Source: Xestospongia bergquistia (Eukaryota > Porifera > Demospongiae > Haplosclerida > Petrosiidae). From it: a stretch of DNA of 64,000 nt. Shown piece after piece: positions 42,776 through 54,100 of this stretch. Made by a program: the position numbers and the translations under genes. The notes below the pieces were generated by a model. It was not told where the DNA came from. It searched no databases and saw only the letters and a list, made by a program, of their open reading frames with translations. How positions within the stretch are numbered: the first letter of the stretch is position 1; each line of letters starts with the position of its first letter. Where the stretch lies: assembly GCA_963965975.1 (NCBI GenBank), contig OZ014422.1, positions 1,364,001 to 1,428,000 on the forward strand. Direction: 5' to 3'.

Positions 42776-44458
42776 TCACACATCAGGTAAGACCGTAGTG
42801 TTATCAAACAACATCCTCTTTGGCAGGCACCACACCCAGTTAATAGATCGAATTATTCGTAACTCTCTTATGGTTGGCCAATACTTGGACGTCTGTATCT
42901 TGTACTTTATATTTTCCAGCTGGACGCACCACCAATCGAACCAAATAAGACGCAAAGAAAGAATAAGGAGAAGATGCAAAGGTGAAATTGACCCCTGTCG
43001 ATGCCTCTCAAGAGTTGCAATTGCTTGATCTTCATGCTTTGGGTCATTAAGTCTTAAATATGCTGTATTAGTAGGAGAAACCATAGCCACGTACCAATGA
43101 TAGATGTTCCTTTTAAACAAGCGTGTAAAGTCTGGATAGATATTTGCCAATCTAGCAATAGTAGTAGCATATGTCAATCCTTCTACAATCCTGTCCAAGC
43201 GGTGGGAAGAATGCTCAAAATATTTCCACCAGTATTCAGCATCAGCTTTTGTTTCTTCTAATCTTTCTGCTTTTGGTTTTAATTTAAGCCTGCCACTATA
43301 AATTTTTGCAACCCAGGATGCTTGTGCTTCAGCTAAAGCAGGCATTGAGCCTATAACAGGACGAACAAAACCAACAAACGCTAAGGATAGATCATCATTA
43401 TCAAAGATGTGCTTGTATCGATCACGAAACGATATTTGAGTATATTGCTCAGGGAGGAATGGAAATGCAGGCTTGTATCCAGTGGATACAATCACAACAT
43501 CAAACTCTTGCTTGGATCCATCACTAAATACAACTTCCTTTCCATTGCATGATTCAATTCCACCTTTTGGAACAAACTTCTTGTAATCAATAAGATCGAG
43601 GATGTGGCCATTCTTGTTAATAAAGAGATGCATAAATGGAGAGTCATTCTTCCATTCTGGTATACCATGGCCTTGATAATTCAGCAATGACCCACTGGTA
43701 GTCCATTTACATATCCAGCTCAACCCTGGTTTGCTGTAGTGAAATGGTGCAATTGTTGTCAACAAAGGAGACGATGCTTTATCTAAAGCTTGAGGATTCT
43801 TCCAAGGAAGGATTTTTGCAAAGCGTCGAAAGAAATGCTGGCCTCTGGGAGCACTCCAATAGATACAACTAGTGTGATTGTACCATTCTTGACAAATATC
43901 AGCTGATGTTTCTCCACCTCCAAAAACCAAGAGTCTGCTGTTTCGATGTTCTTCTATTGGCTCCTTTATTTCTTTAGCATGGTAAATACTTCCAGTGAAA
44001 TTGCCAAAGATAGTACCACGAGGATCATCAGCAATTGGCTCTCCAGTAGAAACAATCAAAAACTTGCTAGTGTACGTTATTCCTGTAGAGGTATACACGT
44101 GCCATATTTCACCTTTCTTCTCTACTTTTTCTGCAGTAGTATTGAAACGTATGTGGCGTAGCAGATCAAACTCCTCGCAATAGGATTTCAGATACTCGAG
44201 TATCTTTGCATGATGCGGAAACATTCCGATTTCTTCAGGCATAGGATAATCAGACATTTCAGTGAGAGTAGACGAAGATGTAGTCCGAGTTGACTTCATA
44301 ACTGTCTTCTCAGCAGGATCATCAGAGTAATACCACAATCCTCCAATGGCATCTCTCCTCTCCAATGCTACTACAGTTAGGCCTTCTTCTTTCATATATT
44401 TAGTGGCTAGTAAACCGGACCAGCCGGCACCGAGAACAGTAACATCGTGGTAAGTCAT
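42776..44458 (-). CDS. Flavin-containing monooxygenase-like enzyme, copy 2 (intronless)
   Basis: 560 codons, the same length as copy 1, starting MTYHDVTVLGAGWSGLLATK. All signature motifs are kept: GAGWSG, FTGSIYHAKEIK, GGGETSADIC, STGYKPAFPF. The copies are nearly identical at the DNA level over long central tracts (for example about 295 bp with one mismatch, 43440-43734 against 40226-40520). They are much less alike in the last 170 codons (SSHRLDRIVEGLTYATTIARL against SSQRLDRIVEGLMYVSNIARL, and the tails). The patchwork suggests gene conversion. Both copies lie on the same strand, in tandem with the pseudogene at 44844-46054. Confidence 0.85.
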   Translation of the reverse strand: MTYHDVTVLGAGWSGLLATKYMKEEGLTVVALERRDAIGGLWYYSDDPAEKTVMKSTRTTSSSTLTEMSDYPMPEEIGMFPHHAKILEYLKSYCEEFDLLRHIRFNTTAEKVEKKGEIWHVYTSTGITYTSKFLIVSTGEPIADDPRGTIFGNFTGSIYHAKEIKEPIEEHRNSRLLVFGGGETSADICQEWYNHTSCIYWSAPRGQHFFRRFAKILPWKNPQALDKASSPLLTTIAPFHYSKPGLSWICKWTTSGSLLNYQGHGIPEWKNDSPFMHLFINKNGHILDLIDYKKFVPKGGIESCNGKEVVFSDGSKQEFDVVIVSTGYKPAFPFLPEQYTQISFRDRYKHIFDNDDLSLAFVGFVRPVIGSMPALAEAQASWVAKIYSGRLKLKPKAERLEETKADAEYWWKYFEHSSHRLDRIVEGLTYATTIARLANIYPDFTRLFKRNIYHWYVAMVSPTNTAYLRLNDPKHEDQAIATLERHRQGSISPLHLLLILSLRLIWFDWWCVQLENIKYKIQTSKYWPTIRELRIIRSINWVWCLPKRMLFDNTTVLPDV

Positions 44459-44843
44459 AGCTCTGGAAATGAACAGATTAATGAACAGACCATCACGCCA
44501 CTATATATTACAACAATTAATTAAGTTTGTTACCTATTGTTTCCCGTGGAGGGCGGTACCCAAGTAACTGTTTCTAGTTATTATACATAAAGATATTATA
44601 AAAGCTCTCGGTGGGGTTCCTCATACCCTATTTCAAATTTACTGACCACTATATTTAAAGTAAAATTGAAATTCGCAAAATGGCAAACAATTATTCTTTG
44701 CACACTAGCACTACAACTATGACAATACTGTCAATAGCAGTTTTAAGTAAATGACAGATCACTCATGAGGAAGAATGGACACACCAAAGATGATCTTAGA
44801 GGTACATCACATCTTATTAAAATAAACTGTAATGGTTACACAT

Positions 44844-46054
44844 TTCCCCTACTGCTGGCCAGTGTAGAGATGTCTGGATATTGTACATGATTTTGTCAAG
44901 TTGGGCTAACCAAAAATCAAACAAAACAAGATACATTAAAAGAACAAATGGTGAAACCATTAACTTCCTATGCTTCTCAAGAAGTTTTATGAACGTTTCA
45001 TGTTTTGCTTCATTGATTCTGTCAAATTAGGCCATGTTGAATGATGGGTTATGTACCAATGGTAGAAATCTGATCCCAGAAACATTCTGTCCTTTTGACA
45101 GTTCTACTCATATGTGGTAAAATGCTTTCTCCAGAGGTTAGTGCTAGCTTTCATTTCTCTTAGTCTCACTTATTTGAACTTCAATTGGACTACACCACTG
45201 TAGATATTTGCTACATATCCTGGTTGTATTTCAGCCAGCAGGACAGGAACTGCACCTAAGACAGGACAAACAAATCCAATGAACACTAAGATTGGGTCAC
45301 CTTTTCTAAAGATGTGCTTGTATTGATCATGAACTAATTTCTGAGTGAGTAGCTCAAAGAAGAAATCAAAAGTTTTGTAACCTGTAGCCATCATAATAAC
45401 ATCGAATTCTTGCTTAGATCTATCTACTACCTTTCCATTGCATAATTTTTTCCCTTAAGAACTATTTTTTTTAATAATCAACCAGATGGCCTTGAAACAC
45501 AAGTAGCAAACCATTAGTATTTACAAGCCCACCTAAACATAAAGGACTGCCCAGGCTTGCTTTTACTGCAAAATGAAAAATAACACAGGATACTATGTCA
45601 TAAGCTGATGGAAGGAAGGATTTTCCCATTGGGAATATTACCAGTGTATACCAATAAAATAGACAACTGAAGAGTATTGAAACTGTAGGCTTGTAATTTT
45701 TTGAGGAGGAGAAACAGTAAGTGATGTTTGTCAAGGCTTAGTACAACCACACAAGTTGTATTTATTACAATGCTCCCAGAGGTCAATATTACCTAAATTG
45801 CCTAAGATATCATCACAAGGATCATTAACTCTTGTTGACCAGTACAGATAATTAAGAACTTGCTAGCATACTTTGTTCCTATACATGCATGCACCTATGA
45901 TAATTCACCTTTCTTCTCTACTTTTTCTGCAATAGTATCAAAATGTATGTAGTGTAATAGATTGAACTCCTTGCTAAAGGATTGCAAGTACTTGAGCAAC
46001 TTCATATGACATCAGATGAGCCAGCTCCAAGAACATTCACTTTGTGGTAGTCAT
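44844..46054 (-). pseudogene. Degenerate third FMO copy
   Basis: Homology to the two intact genes continues in order but with frameshifts, stops and deletions. The start region at 46054 (MTT, then a frameshift to HKVNVLGAG), a VIMMATGYKTFDF motif (about 45350-45400), YKHIFRKGDPILVFIGFVCP (about 45265-45325) and the tail near 44860-45000 can all be read in different frames. The NADPH-binding region is largely lost. Confidence 0.85.
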
Positions 46055-46263
46055 TGTTCACTCTCTTGTTTACAGCTTTAGGACCCCGGGAGTTTTCACA
46101 GCATATAATATTCAGGATTTAGCTGTATTGACTAATTTAATGTAAATAATGAAATGATGTATACATATGGATATTAGGTGTGATCAATAATATAAACTAT
46201 CAACTCGCAATATTGCAATAAGGATTACTATAGTTATCATATGATGTTACAGTAAGGTGTCTA

Positions 46264-48306
46264 TTATCCATTAATTTCTTCAGTCTTTTCTTTAATCTTG
46301 ATATTCACTTCAATGATTTCTTTTGATTGCATCAATTTTATCTCCTTCTGTTTAAGATCTGTTGTGTGAAATAAAAAGGACATTTCTATAATTTTGTGAC
46401 ATGTGGTCAAAATGCTGACAAAAGCACTTATATACCATAACACTATTCCTAATGACTTATGCCATAAACAGATCATTAAATATCATAACCCAATCCACAT
46501 GTTACATTAAAGCCGTGTCATGTCGATGTATAGCAAAGCTGCCCTCATGATAGGGTTATGATCAATACTCAACATGTTAAAAGATTCAGAACCCGTGATG
46601 CGATCAAATTGTTTGCAACCAGCAAGCTAAACAGAGACTGACATATTTCTTGCCTTTTTAAAACATACTCGTTGCCTTTTCCACACAAAGCTATTATCTG
46701 ATATTAGAATTATTCATCCACACTCTCCTCTATAAAGAACTAATCCCATTGTTTACAAAATACATAAATATCACACAACAAGGTTTGTTATAATCTGTAA
46801 GCCACACATCCAGCACTTACATTCAGAGTATCGTTCTTGTTCTTTTTTCTTCTCTAACTCTCGCCACTTTCTTTCACGGAAAGCAGCAAAGTCATCCACT
46901 TGCTTTCGACGTTTTTCCAAAAGACCCTGAAAATATATAATTTCTAATAACTTATCAGACATGTAGACACAATGCAACAATTTTTGTTGCTATTTGTTAA
47001 TAATTTCTAATAACTTATCAGACATGTAGATACTACAACAAAACTATTATAATAAATTTGTTATGCAATATAAATTACTCATACAATTATTATAGTATAC
47101 CACAATTATAATACTGTGTTTATACACTACCAAATGATAATCACATAACTTTATACCATATATGGTCATGGCATGAGATTGCCAGACAACAAGAAACCAC
47201 ATGACACCATTACTATACAAGATTAGTAAGTGGTACCACTGAAGATTATAAAATGCAACTATTCAACCTCACCTTAGAAGCCTTTGTTTTGATGGTACGA
47301 TCTTTCTGTTCAAACATTATCTGATATTTCTTAAAATCCTTTTTAATGTTCTAAAGAGTAAATACTAAATGATAACATTCATCTATTCCTCTATCTATCC
47401 ATCTACTTTTATATCTTCTTCTGAAAGCAAAGATGGTGGACGTGGTCTCCATAGAAACTGGCAAAATTTTTCCATGGTACGAGGGCTCCTGTGTAGGAGA
47501 CGTCCCTGAAATGACCAGACTATAAATCCTGTATCCATCTGATACAAAAAGAGACAAATGAATTGTTTAGCAGCTGTGATTAATTTACTTACCTTTTCAG
47601 CCCAAAAGCTGACAGATGAGACCACATATCTTCCTGTAGGATCCCAAGATATGTCAGTGACCCTTGTGTGTTCTTGACGATGCATTAGTGACATATCTCC
47701 CGTATCAATAAAGTCTAATATCCCATCCATACTGTGTGTGAGTGAGAGAGTCATAGGATAATGACATGGTTCATAATTACCTCTTAAGCCCAGCCAGCAC
47801 AATAAACTGACCAGCTGGTGACCAAAACAAAGTATTTGCAACTTGTTTTTCAAGCGTTTCTAGACAATGGAAAATATTTCAAAACTACCACAATCAACAT
47901 TAAAATACTGAGGTTTGATGGGGGAGTCCCCTTCTCATTAATTTTATAGAAAGTGGCATATATACGAGTCGGTGGTACACCATGAATGATGGCAAATTTG
48001 TTACCATTGGGTTCCAGTGAGAAATCAATGATAGGATCTGACAGGATGAAAAATAGTAATAATGAAACTACTATAAGATTAATTAAATGAACTGCCACTA
48101 CAAACTTAATTATTAACTATATTAAGACAGATTGTACATCAAACATTGTAGTAAGTGAGTATTAACATATAATATAGTACCTTTGATTTCAATGGAGTCT
48201 ACTGGGATTTCTGTTTCTCTTGTGTGAAATATTTCAAAACTGCACACAAGTTGCTAAAGGTAGATTAATCACAAAACAATACTAAGTTTGTCTGTTTGTC
48301 TGTCTA

Positions 48307-48347
<41 letters not shown>

Positions 48348-49449
48348 TCATCATCATCATCTCAATAGAATTAACCAAAGTGAACCCAACTGCCTACAAT
48401 TGAAACCAAACAACATGTAATTTCATTACTCCATATTAGCAGTGTTTCAGTTATTATCAATGACTTACTAATGTATCTTTACTTTTGATTGTTCATGCAA
48501 ACTAAAGATTTAGTAGCTATGACAGGAATGATCCACATGAACAAAGCCCAGTCAGGCAGTCAAACACAATGCTATTTCTATATATCAAAGCATGTCTCAT
48601 AAATTCTTAGAAATGATGAGTAAATTAAGCAACTATACTAGTGTGCCCAGAAGACTTATATAGTCCATTGATATTTTAGGGCTCTCAGGTAACAAGTTAT
48701 ACTACTGTGCCCAGAAGACTTGATAGATTTCAGGGTTCACAGATAATAGGATTATGTACGCAATTATATCAATAACATGTTATTACAATAACTAGTACAA
48801 GATCGCCGCCACAAATATAGTATGTATAAGGAATGACATCTCATAAGTTGCTTTTATGTCATCTCACCTTTTTAGATTTGTTGACCCAGTGATCTACCTT
48901 GACGCACAGATAATCACCTTGTTTATGCCATTGTAGCTTACACTAGGAAAACAAAATGGTATTAAATAACTAGATTATTAAAAAACCTCCTCACATCTGA
49001 TACTAGATGACGACTTTTGGTACACACCTCTTGACGAGATGGAATACGTGTGATAAAAATCTTTGATGGTAGCTCATTCAATTCTGGTACCCAGTATGAT
49101 ATTAAGTGATCGTGGGGGGACCATGCAAAATCTCTAAAAAAGACCAAAAGAATTATGAAATGAGTAAGTAAGATTTTAACAGGGAAAGTCTCTAGATAAG
49201 AGGCCACCATACCAATATGAAAAACCTTATACCTTCTTTCCCTTTGTACAATGACACAAAATGTGTGTTCTGTGAATATGTTAATACTCTTAACTTAATT
49301 ATATTCATAGTGGGGATTTACAGGAAGAGCTGATCTATGAAAATTTATTGCTCAATCACATTTATATAGAACACCACACCTATATCATAGAGCTTACTTA
49401 ATGCCTTTAACCAACATTGATTTCTTGTCTAATAATCCAAAACTCTATA

Positions 49450-49484
<35 letters not shown>

Positions 49485-52165
49485 TCATACAATTATAAAT
49501 TGCTCAGCATACATTTTTCTTATCATTAACAGACTACACAGTAATCAAGAGCACAACTCTTAAAAAATTGCATGTATCCAATATTTATACACAACATTAA
49601 TTACACTACTGCATTTTCTCCACTTATGTAGCACCTGGTCTTTATTAATAGCACCTGCTATTATATGTACATTAATCAATGGTCCAGCAACATAAACAAC
49701 ACTCCTACTACCATGAACTCTCCTGACAGTAGTGACATTGTATTTACTGGTACTTCATAAATACTAGTAGTAATATCGTACTTACTGGTACTTCATAAAT
49801 ACTAAGAACATTTTCACCCTTTCTTGCAAAATAACGACCATCAAAACTCCACCTACAGATAATTGGAGAGAACAATGGATTTATTATTTTATACACCAGG
49901 AGCATATTAGCATGCTTTAAGGACAGAATATTCCTAACTATAGAGGTCAATAATGAGCCTATCTAATAGTAGCCCTAAAATGTTCTTAGATTGAATTTTA
50001 ATATCATTTTGTATTTGTAACATTTAACAACAACTACAACGCTAACAGATAAAGAGAAGATCTTGTTACCAGGGGTTCATACAGGAGGGGGGGGGGGGGG
50101 GGAGCCCCGGGATATCCCCCCCCCCCCCAAGAATTTTCCATACAACATTTTTATATTTTTATAATTATTTAAGTTAAAGTTCAATGCGCCTATTTTTTTG
50201 TTTGAAATATCCATTATTGCATTAAAGTCAACATCTTTTAATGGAGGTCCTTCTATTGCAACCTTCATTAAATGTTCAAGATTTGAATTAGACAGTCGAC
50301 TATGTAGACATGTAATATAATAAGTGATAATTTTCTAAAGAACGAATAATGAAATACAGCATGAATATATAGTACAATACTGCATGGAACATAAGAGGAA
50401 CATTGACCGAATCCCCCCCCCCCCAAAGTTCAAATCCTGTATGAAGTTATGAACCCCTGGTTACGATGTCAACATCTCAGTAAACCAGTACAAAATAAAT
50501 AGTAAAACACAGGATATCAATATGTGTACATGTCAACTTACTTAATGACTGGCCAATCTTCAGTTGGTAGTTTTGTAAATGTCCTTTTTGTTTTTCCCGT
50601 TTTAATATCCCAAATGATAATGTTTTGAGGATCTGAAGGGTTCTCTACTACATTACTGAGAGTAACTAAATATCTAATAATAAACAGTTATTAAAAGTTA
50701 TTAAAGGTTATTAGTTTCAGTGTTACCTTTCACATGGAGAGCAATCTGCTAGCTGTACCCCAGGATGAGTGAATCTTCCCAATCGTTTGAAGTCTTCAGT
50801 ACCCCACAGGGCAACACCTTGTGAATGAAAAGAGATGAGATAGGATCCTAATGGAGACCATTGGTGATATGTCTCTGTCCATCGCTGAATGAGAGAGAGA
50901 GATCATTAGATTTAGTAAATATTAATTTTAGCAATTCTTTGAGTCAAATTTTGTATTTTTGCAACTAAACCCAGTACAAGGGGAAGCTGTCACACCCCCT
51001 TGCACACACACACACACAACAGTGATAACAATGCTTACTTCTCTTTCAAGTACTACTCTGGGCTCTTGTGGAGTATTATAACACACTGCACTCTTCTCAA
51101 TGCGACCTCCATTAAAAATACCAACATACTGATCATGACAGTCAGGCTCGATCAACCAGGAGCGAAGATTGCCCTGATAAAATAAATAAATAAATTCTAT
51201 TTTATTAGTAACAATGAAAAACTCACAACTTCTTTAAATTCCACTTTTTGTGGTGGACTCCATTCTTCTTCAGGTAAATGTTCGTATCTATCAATGAACA
51301 AAATTTAGAATGTATCATGAAATGATTTTACAGTTGTGTCCAGATATGAGGTTAGTGTTAAATGTTACTACTGACTTTTCAAAATCTGACAACAAATTAA
51401 CTGCAAAAATATGTGACTTGTCAAGTTTATAGCCATCACAAGTACGAACAGCATTTCGAGCCTCCTCTGGTGTAGAATACTCAATAAAAAAGAACCTAAT
51501 AATTAATAAACCAACATAATAATTAATAAACCAACCTAATGGTTAATAAACCAACCTAATAGTTAATAAACCAACCTAATAGTTAATAAACCAATCTAAT
51601 AGTTAATAGTTAATAAACCAACCTAATAGTTAATAAACCAACCTAATGGTTAATAAACCTATAAACATCTGTCCATTTGTCAATATATCTACTCATTCAT
51701 CCATCCTTCCATTATAAAAAGGGTGTGGTCAATTGGTCATTGTTATACTATTTCAAACTACATTTAATACAGATATATTCCTGTTTTTTTATCTTACCCT
51801 TTAAATATCCCTTTATCATCAGTGGGGTAATATTCTGAGACAATGTTACCAAAACGTCCCAATACTTTCTTCAGTACAGTTTTCAGTTTGTCCATACGAT
51901 CAGGTCCTACTTTAGGAGCATGGTCAACAACAACCAATGTCTCCCTGCTCTTATCCACACATGGTCTATTTTTCAATACATCTCCAAGGAGATCTAGAGA
52001 TGTAATTGTTATTATAACTTTAATTATTTTATACTAAGTCAATAGTATATAATAAAATTATGTATATTATTAAAATTTATAAGTACCTTCATCGCTAATA
52101 TTATCTATATAATCATCTGGATCAGAGAATTCGTGATCAGACAGTAATTCTCTCTCTTCATCCAT
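46264..52165 (-). CDS. EIF3B: Translation initiation factor eIF3 subunit B
   Basis: Many exons from [20 protein letters not shown] at 52165 to EKTEEING at 46264. The acidic N terminus is followed by an RRM ([48 protein letters not shown]), then a WD-like beta-propeller ([146 protein letters not shown]) and a charged helical C terminus ([20 protein letters not shown]). eIF3B is a scaffold of the eIF3 complex on the 40S subunit. Introns hold a hAT-like element (50070-50459), a 20-bp minisatellite abutting an acceptor (51496-51660) and a duplicated exon end (about 49744-49800). Confidence 0.95.
46930..47035. repeat. Short tandem duplication in an eIF3B intron
   Basis: TAATTTCTAATAACTTATCA plus GACATGTAGA occurs twice, about 70 bp apart (about 46938 and 47009). 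Another imperfect duplication (GTGCCCAGAAGACTT) lies at about 48644 and 48709 in a different intron. Confidence 0.8.
50065..50464 (-). mobile_element. Short hAT-type transposon remnant in an eIF3B intron
   Basis: Terminal inverted repeats beginning CAGGGGTTCATA (left end 50070, right end 50459) enclose 390 bp. Both ends are flanked by GTTAC (50065-50069 and 50460-50464), a likely 5-bp target-site duplication. Poly-G and poly-C runs (about 50085-50102, 50115-50128 and 50412-50424) lie just inside the ends. The interior, on the minus strand, keeps a reading frame [20 protein letters not shown] continuing to about 50200. This is the signature of the hAT transposase C-terminal dimerisation domain. 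It is therefore an internally deleted hAT copy that kept its 3' coding end, in the same orientation as eIF3B. Confidence 0.75.
51496..51660. repeat. 20-bp minisatellite made of 3' splice-site-like units
   Basis: About eight units of CCTAATAGTTAATAAACCAA. On the eIF3B strand each unit reads TTTATTAACTATTAG/GTT, so each contains an acceptor-like AG. The last unit is the real acceptor of the [12 protein letters not shown] exon (exon starts at 51495). Confidence 0.85.
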
Positions 52166-52503
52166 TTTATGCACGTGGTCAAGAAGACTGGCAGCCACGC
52201 CACGCCACCCGGAAGCGGAAGTAACATGGCTTACCATGATAATATGGGAAACGTCCCAGACTGTAGCAGGTAATAACTGAGTGATAATAATTGATTGTAA
52301 TTAGCTATCTAATCTGAAAAGGTATATCTAAAAAATCAAACGAAACAACACAATGTATAATTGCAGAAATTGCATTGAATTGAATTGCTGCTTCTGTTAC
52401 TTAGTAAGCTCATCTTTCAGCAATTTTATCTTCTTTTTGGACAATCTTTTGTCTTTTAGCTTTGTGTAATCCTCCTGTCTGTAGCTGTAGAGTAGTGATT
52501 AAT

Positions 52504-52533
52504 CCCAAATTGTCTAACATTAGACAATTTGGG
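52504..52533. repeat. Palindrome at the edge of the segmental duplication, copy 1
   Basis: CCCAAATTGTCTAA and its perfect reverse complement are separated by 2 bp. It lies directly beside the start of homology with the second copy. Confidence 0.85.
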
Positions 52534-52862
52534 ATTAGACATTTTGGGGATGTCTCCTAATATGGATATTATGTCTTCCAATTTTATCGTCGGAATTCAA
52601 GCTAACTTACCTCAAAACACAAAGTCTTCTGTTACAAAAAGCAATAATGACAGGGAATTTTTAAGATCACCTATAACAACTTAGACGAGAACAATATTTT
52701 CACAGGAGAATGAGCATGACAGTGTAGTAGCTATAATAATTATACTTCAAGATGACTCAATCATTTCAAATTATACTAAAGTGAGAAATAATTACTTGAT
52801 TACAATACTTATCATATGATATTAAAGTTATCATTAATAGATGCCTCTTCAATAATATGTTG

Positions 52863-53339
52863 TTAAGGCTGAAAAAATTTTTCATGCATTCGTTCATATT
52901 CCCAATGTTGTATTTTGCCATCCTTGGATATGTCAGCATCTTTGAAGAAGAGGTCAACCATTTCATCACTCATGTGGGCAATTGTCTTCATAAAATGACT
53001 CATTTCTTCATAAGTAATGACTCCGCTACTGTCAGTATCTACTACATCAAAAACAAGATTGGCATAATCATTTACTCGCCTTTTATAGTCAGGTTTTTCA
53101 AACAACTTTTTCATGTTGTCAGCAAACTCGTCTTTGTTAACTGGTTTTCCTCCGTCTCCCAATCCACAACCCCAAATATTATGGATTATTTTGTAATAAC
53201 GATCTATGGCATCTCCAGTTGCCTTTTTATGCATAACAAAACTCTCTGCAAGTAGTTTTAGATCCTTATCAGTGATAAAACCACTCTTGTCCACATCCAA
53301 TTGCTCAAAGCGTGTCTTCATTCTATCTGTAAAAGACAT
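52863..53339 (-). CDS. Four-EF-hand calcium-binding protein, copy 1 (intronless)
   Basis: 158 residues starting MSFTDRMKTRFEQLDVDKSG. EF loops: DVDKSGFITDKD (near residue 15, last position Asp instead of the usual Glu), a degenerate second loop around GLGDGGKPVNKDE, DTDSSGVITYEE (near 102) and DISKDGKIQHWE (near 136). Length and layout fit the sarcoplasmic calcium-binding protein/calerythrin/calexcitin-like group of soluble Ca2+ buffers and sensors. It has no signal peptide or membrane segment. The second copy at 62501-62977 differs at only a handful of residues. Antisense frames are shadows. Confidence 0.85.
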   Translation of the reverse strand: MSFTDRMKTRFEQLDVDKSGFITDKDLKLLAESFVMHKKATGDAIDRYYKIIHNIWGCGLGDGGKPVNKDEFADNMKKLFEKPDYKRRVNDYANLVFDVVDTDSSGVITYEEMSHFMKTIAHMSDEMVDLFFKDADISKDGKIQHWEYERMHEKFFQP

Positions 53340-53514
53340 TGTTTCAAAATTAGCAGCACAGGTAAAGAGACAACAAATTTGTCATCAACAGTACTGGCAA
53401 TATTTTTGGTCAACTTTTATAGACATTTGTAACAGGAAGTAATTGGATCTACTGATAAATGGTAATACTATTTGCACTCTTATCTTCCTCTTCAATAAAT
53501 AGAGTGTAAACATT

Positions 53515-54100
53515 AGTGTTGTTTTTTATAATACTAAAATATTTTTAGTAGAGAATAATAATTTTAGTTAACTATAACTAATATTTTTTTTCAAATGTTA
53601 CTATAACTATAACTAAACTAAAATTAAAACTTTCCTTTGAACTATAACTAATACTAAATTAAATAGCCTCAATTATATTAGTTATTAACCACATAGAATA
53701 TTTAAAGCATTTAGCATAATTATAGTGCATGCCTGAGTTGTTTGTGCATTTAGCCTTCGATGCATGAGTGATTGTCTAGTTATTATAGTTAAGCGGAACT
53801 AGAAAGCATGGCTACAGCTAGTATAGCATCTGGTACTGGTAGGCCAAGAGAAAGTGGAGTATGGCAATACTTCAAATATCTTCCTGAAGAAAACAAAGTG
53901 TTTGGTTGATTACCAAATGTGATGGTGCTCAATGTGGCTTCAGTTTTAAACATAACTATAACTAATACTATAATTAAATTAAATTTCACATTAATACTAT
54001 AAGTCTATAACTAATACTAAAAATAAATTTTACCTTTTACTATAAAACTAAAACACCTTATGTCTAATACTAGTAAACATGGGCTCCATCTTATTAAATA
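53515..54100. mobile_element. Insertion with BED-finger hAT transposase remnant and TAACTAATACTAAA repeats
   Basis: Present in copy 1 of the segmental duplication and absent from copy 2, so it was inserted or lost after duplication. Both ends are rich in ACTATAACTAATACTAAA-type strings. On the plus strand, 53808-53955 reads MATASIASGTGRPRESGVWQ, YFKYLPEENK, then after a frame change KCDGAQCGFSFK. The W-x2-F and C-x4-C spacing resembles a BED zinc finger, the usual N terminus of hAT transposases. It is a non-autonomous, decayed copy. Exact ends and target-site duplication are uncertain (flanking TAGTG on both sides is suggestive). Confidence 0.55.

Noticed and set aside
52857..53255. Plus-strand 132-codon frame over the EF-hand gene (and its twin at 62495-62800)
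   Set aside because: Antisense shadow of the EF-hand coding sequence, which has clear calcium-loop motifs on the minus strand.
53808..53955. A complete hAT transposase gene
   Set aside because: Only a BED-finger-like start is present, with a stop and a frame change. No catalytic or dimerisation region is in the insertion.
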